The position numbers and the translations under genes were made by a program. The notes under the pieces were generated by a model. It searched no databases. It was not told the origin of the DNA and saw only the letters and a list, made by a program, of their open reading frames with translations. Source: Phycisphaeraceae bacterium (GTDB taxonomy: Bacteria; Planctomycetota; Phycisphaerae; Phycisphaerales; Phycisphaeraceae). Taken from it: 46,989 bases of DNA. Every line of letters begins with the position of its first letter. The first letter of the stretch is position 1. Positions 44,478 to 46,989 of the stretch are shown in pieces. Location of the stretch: NCBI GenBank assembly GCA_028284155.1, contig JANQSF010000051.1:1-46989 (forward strand), read 5' to 3'.

Positions 44478-45091
44478 CACCCGTCCCGCCGCAGCCAAGG
44501 CCGAGGCAACTCGACCACATCGCCGAGCCCCGTGTACGCATTGCCGTCGAGCCGGGCGACAGGTCTCCATAGGCGCGGGTCGGGCACGCCGTCGCGCACG
44601 ACCGCGTCGTCCATTTGGAACAGCACGACCTCGCCCAGCAAGAGCGTGTGTTTCGATCGGCCGACCTCGCGCAGGTCGACCGCGACGCACTCCATGGCGA
44701 TCGGCGCACGCGCGACGCGCGGCGGCTTGACCTGTTCGCTGGGTGTCGTCTCGACTCCAACATGCGCAAACTCGCTCTCGCCCGGCGGCAGGTCTTGCGC
44801 TGTCGCGTTCATCGGTTCGACCAACACCTCGGGCACGGGGTGAACGACGAACTGTCGCGTCAACTCGATGTTGCGCAGCGTGTCTTTGGGCGAGCCGTCC
44901 GCCCGAAGTTCGAACGACAGCGCGATCGTTGGCGGGTCGAGCGCGACGAACGTGAAACAACTGTAAGGCGCGAGGTTGGGTCGGCCTTGCTCGTCAACGG
45001 TCGATACCCAGGCGATCGGCCGAGGCGCGATGCACGCCTTGAGCAGGCGGTGCGCGGCGTTGGCGTCGAGTTCGTTGGCCGCGATGCGCAT
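44477..45091 (-). CDS. Flavin reductase-like (split-barrel FMN) protein
   Basis: A 204-aa FMN-binding split-barrel protein of the flavin reductase-like family. The N-terminal CIAPRPIAWVSTVDEQGRPN and APYSCFTFVALDPPTIALSF are typical, and KDTLRNIELTRQFVVHPV follows in the next strand-helix. Such proteins supply reduced flavin or act on small molecules themselves. ATG at 45091 is preferred: GAGGGA, part of which is the preceding stop codon, lies five bases upstream. The gene begins 8 bp after the PLP gene and shares one base with the next start, so all three are translationally coupled. Confidence 0.85.
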   Translation of the reverse strand: MRIAANELDANAAHRLLKACIAPRPIAWVSTVDEQGRPNLAPYSCFTFVALDPPTIALSFELRADGSPKDTLRNIELTRQFVVHPVPEVLVEPMNATAQDLPPGESEFAHVGVETTPSEQVKPPRVARAPIAMECVAVDLREVGRSKHTLLLGEVVLFQMDDAVVRDGVPDPRLWRPVARLDGNAYTGLGDVVELPRPWLRRDG

Positions 45092-45099
45092 TGAATCCC

Positions 45100-46338
45100 T
45101 CAGGCCGAGGCGGACAGAGGTCGCGGCGCAATGTGCCGCCGAAGGGCATTGATCTGATCGTCCAGCGACCGGGACTCGGTGATGACGTGTGCGGGCTGCG
45201 CCATCGACGTTGGCGCCGCGCCCGCGCCGCCAGTCAGGCTGCACAACACGCGCTGCCCCGGCTCGATCACGCCTTGCTCGATCGCGCGCAGCGTGCCCAC
45301 GCCGCCCATCAGCCCCGCACGTTCGAGGTACTCCATCCGCCCGTCGCGCATGAAGGTCGTCGGTTCGACGCCCGCGTCGCGCAGCATGGCGACGTACGTC
45401 TCGATGAGTCGATCGAAGTCACCGCGCGTGACCGCCTGCATCGCGCCGCGTGTGTCGCGCAGCGTCGCGGCGAGTTGCGGGTATGTCGCGGCCGGGTGCA
45501 TGTTGTAGAGCGTCGGCTCGATCGGCGCGGGGCGAGCTGAGTTGTCGGTCGGCTCGGGCAGCGCGTCGAGGCCGGCCTGCCAGGCGTCGGCGATCGGGCT
45601 GAGCCCGACCTGCTGCACACCCAGAAAGCGCGGCACGGACGAGTGGTCGATCGTCCCGCCCGCTACGAGGTCGTGCATCACGCGGTAGATGCCCAGTGGG
45701 CCGTACCCGGCGCAGACCGATTGGGAGAGCCAGTCGAATTGTTCGCCATCGCGGAGTCGCTCAGCGAGAAACAGCCCGCGCAATGACGCGGCGAGCAGCC
45801 GCCAATCGAGTTGCGGCACGACGGGCAGATCGAGCCAATCGGCCATCGCCTGCGCCGCCTGCTTGACGCGGCGGTCGTGCCCTTCGACGGCGATCAGGTG
45901 CGCCGACGGCGGATCGAACAACTCTGCGTCGAGTTTGTAGAGCGTGCTGACGGGGCAGAAGAAATACGTAGCCAACCCAGCCCGCGCGCCGTAGCGGGTT
46001 AAAGCGACGCCCGCGTTCGCGCCAGATGAAAAGACCATCGCGTCCAGTCCCAGCGACCTGCATAATGCGGTCGTGACGCACCCGTCGAGCGACTTGTACG
46101 TGCCCGTCGCCATGCGGGACGACTCGTCGGCAACCCACAACGCGACACCGCGCCATTCGCCCAGCGGCAGGATACGCGCGCCCTCGCGCAGGCTCGTTGC
46201 GGCCAGCGCCCGGCGGGACAAACCGAAAGGCTCCAGCGCGTCGGCGTAGCGGAGCGCAATGCTCTGCTCCGCCGGCTGCGCGTCGTCGATACGCAGTTGA
46301 AAGCCGTGGTCGTTTGCGGGCGGCTGGGGTGCGGTCAT
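45100..46338 (-). CDS. Fold-type II PLP-dependent enzyme (threonine-synthase-like)
   Basis: A 412-aa enzyme of the tryptophan-synthase-beta superfamily. The Schiff-base lysine is Lys82 in MATGTYKSLDGCVTTALCRS, and the phosphate-binding loop SSGANAGVALTRYGARAG follows (104-121). Later LCSLTGGAGAAP matches the C-terminal cofactor-binding stretch. Relatives include threonine synthase and cysteate synthase, which exchange a substituent on an amino-acid substrate. The substrate is unknown. ATG at 46338 is preferred over an upstream ATG at 46386 because the added residues look like non-coding Pro/Thr-rich sequence; neither has a good ribosome-binding site. The downstream flavin-reductase-like gene is 8 bp away. 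Confidence 0.85.
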   Translation of the reverse strand: MTAPQPPANDHGFQLRIDDAQPAEQSIALRYADALEPFGLSRRALAATSLREGARILPLGEWRGVALWVADESSRMATGTYKSLDGCVTTALCRSLGLDAMVFSSGANAGVALTRYGARAGLATYFFCPVSTLYKLDAELFDPPSAHLIAVEGHDRRVKQAAQAMADWLDLPVVPQLDWRLLAASLRGLFLAERLRDGEQFDWLSQSVCAGYGPLGIYRVMHDLVAGGTIDHSSVPRFLGVQQVGLSPIADAWQAGLDALPEPTDNSARPAPIEPTLYNMHPAATYPQLAATLRDTRGAMQAVTRGDFDRLIETYVAMLRDAGVEPTTFMRDGRMEYLERAGLMGGVGTLRAIEQGVIEPGQRVLCSLTGGAGAAPTSMAQPAHVITESRSLDDQINALRRHIAPRPLSASA

Positions 46339-46456
46339 AGGGGGACGGGCGGGCGTTGGTGTAATTCCGGGCGGGCATTCTAACAACGACGTGAGGCGAC
46401 GGCGTGCCGCCTCGGCCGTGGCACGAGACAGAACGACGAGTCAATTTGTGCGAGCG

Positions 46457-46989
46457 CTACACCGCCGCGGTTGCCGCCGTGCCCGCGACCTGTCGGATGT
46501 GTTCGACGACCTCGTCTTCCGTCCAGCCGCGCGGCTGCGGCGCGGCGCGCAGGCGGGGCATGAGGAGCTCGACCCGTTCTGGAGTGAGCGTCACACCCGC
46601 CCGCTGTGCGAACGGCTCGAGGGCCTTGGTGTAATCGACCGGCAGCGAAAACTCGTACGTGCGTCGCGCGCCGACCTGAGCGGGGTCGTACGGCTCGAAC
46701 GCGCCGGGGTTGCCGCCGGCGATGCAGCGGATGTGCATGACGGGCGAGTGCGCGAAACAGAACTCGCCGACGACCGGCTTGAGCGTCGAGACGGGGATGC
46801 CCGTCATGTCCGCGACCTGCCGCGACACGTCGGCCAGCAGGGCGAGCGCGACGCCGGTGTTTCGGCCAAACAGGTTTTCGAGCGCCAACGCGACCTCTTC
46901 CAGCGCGGCGTTGCCCGCCCGCCCGCCCAGGCCGTTCACGGCGACGTCGGCCGCCGACGCGCCGCCCTCGATCGCCGCCAGCGTGTTGG
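46457..46989 (-). CDS. DRE-TIM metallolyase (homocitrate/isopropylmalate synthase-like), 5' end outside window
   Basis: Partial: the reading frame is open to the window edge, so only the C-terminal 177 residues or so are seen. It begins NTLAAIEGGASAADVAV, then NGLGGRAGNAALEEVALALE, the TIM-barrel motif of HMGL-like enzymes. A C-terminal part follows with PVVGEFCFAHSPVMHIRCIA and AFEPYDPAQVGARRTYEFSL, similar to the homocitrate/isopropylmalate synthase linker region. These enzymes condense acetyl-CoA with a 2-oxoacid. The exact substrate is not determinable. It ends 118 bp before the PLP gene, same strand, so an operon is likely but may have an internal promoter. Confidence 0.8.
   Translation of the reverse strand, partial: NTLAAIEGGASAADVAVNGLGGRAGNAALEEVALALENLFGRNTGVALALLADVSRQVADMTGIPVSTLKPVVGEFCFAHSPVMHIRCIAGGNPGAFEPYDPAQVGARRTYEFSLPVDYTKALEPFAQRAGVTLTPERVELLMPRLRAAPQPRGWTEDEVVEHIRQVAGTAATAAV

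Overview
The window is high-GC, gene-dense chromosomal DNA from a flagellated member of the Planctomycetota, most likely a Phycisphaerae-type lineage. The evidence is the gene content: an N-terminal LEGRVLMSA anchor motif of the planctomycete LEPR-XLL type, a formylglycine sulfatase, an ECF sigma factor next to a giant membrane protein with PA14 and PQQ-propeller modules, a BlaI/BlaR1 pair with an oversized sensor, many secreted TPR and prenyltransferase-fold proteins, and small zinc-ribbon proteins ending in RanBP2-like fingers. No rRNA, tRNA, CRISPR array, transposase or prophage gene was recognised. The taxonomic call is inference from content only.

Layout. 0-9.3 kb (+): an ABC exporter half-transporter, then two secreted TPR proteins of 1746 and 466 aa. 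9.3-14.5 kb (+): a palindrome-rich regulatory region, a BlaI-type repressor and a 1541-aa M56/BlaR1 sensor. 14.8-16.3 kb (+): an exported sulfatase. 16.4-20.3 kb (-): two tandem flagellin genes, each with its own terminator. 20.8-22.4 kb (+): a small membrane protein coupled to an HTTM-type membrane protein, convergent with and overlapping a cyclase/kynurenine-formamidase-family gene (-). 23.3-24.9 kb (-): a translationally coupled pair, a Pycsar-effector-like (PycTM) membrane protein followed by a nucleotidyltransferase-fold protein. 25-26.2 kb (-): a secreted prenyltransferase/squalene-oxidase-repeat protein. 26.5-32.3 kb: small membrane, surface-repeat, zinc-ribbon and SGNH-hydrolase genes and an SLC13-type anion transporter. 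32.5-40.8 kb (-): ECF sigma factor, 1738-aa PA14/PQQ protein and an NPCBM-like secreted protein. 41.1-42.9 kb (+): a secreted propeller fused to a degenerate trypsin/HtrA-like domain. 42.9-46.99 kb (-): a four-gene biosynthetic-looking cluster of DRE-TIM metallolyase (partial), fold-type II PLP enzyme, flavin-reductase-like protein and PaaK-like adenylate-forming enzyme.

Most interesting points. (1) The PycTM-like/nucleotidyltransferase pair has the architecture of a minimal nucleotide-signal immune module, but a nucleotidyltransferase-fold protein stands where Pycsar has a pyrimidine cyclase. (2) A MITE-like element with terminal inverted repeats occurs as two copies that I count at 363 bp each and a shorter derivative of about 184 bp. 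Two 72-bp twin hairpins form a separate family. (3) The four-gene enzyme cluster at the right end does not match a pathway I can name. (4) Several genes without a Shine-Dalgarno sequence carry a -10-like hexamer six or seven bases before the ATG, which suggests leaderless transcripts.
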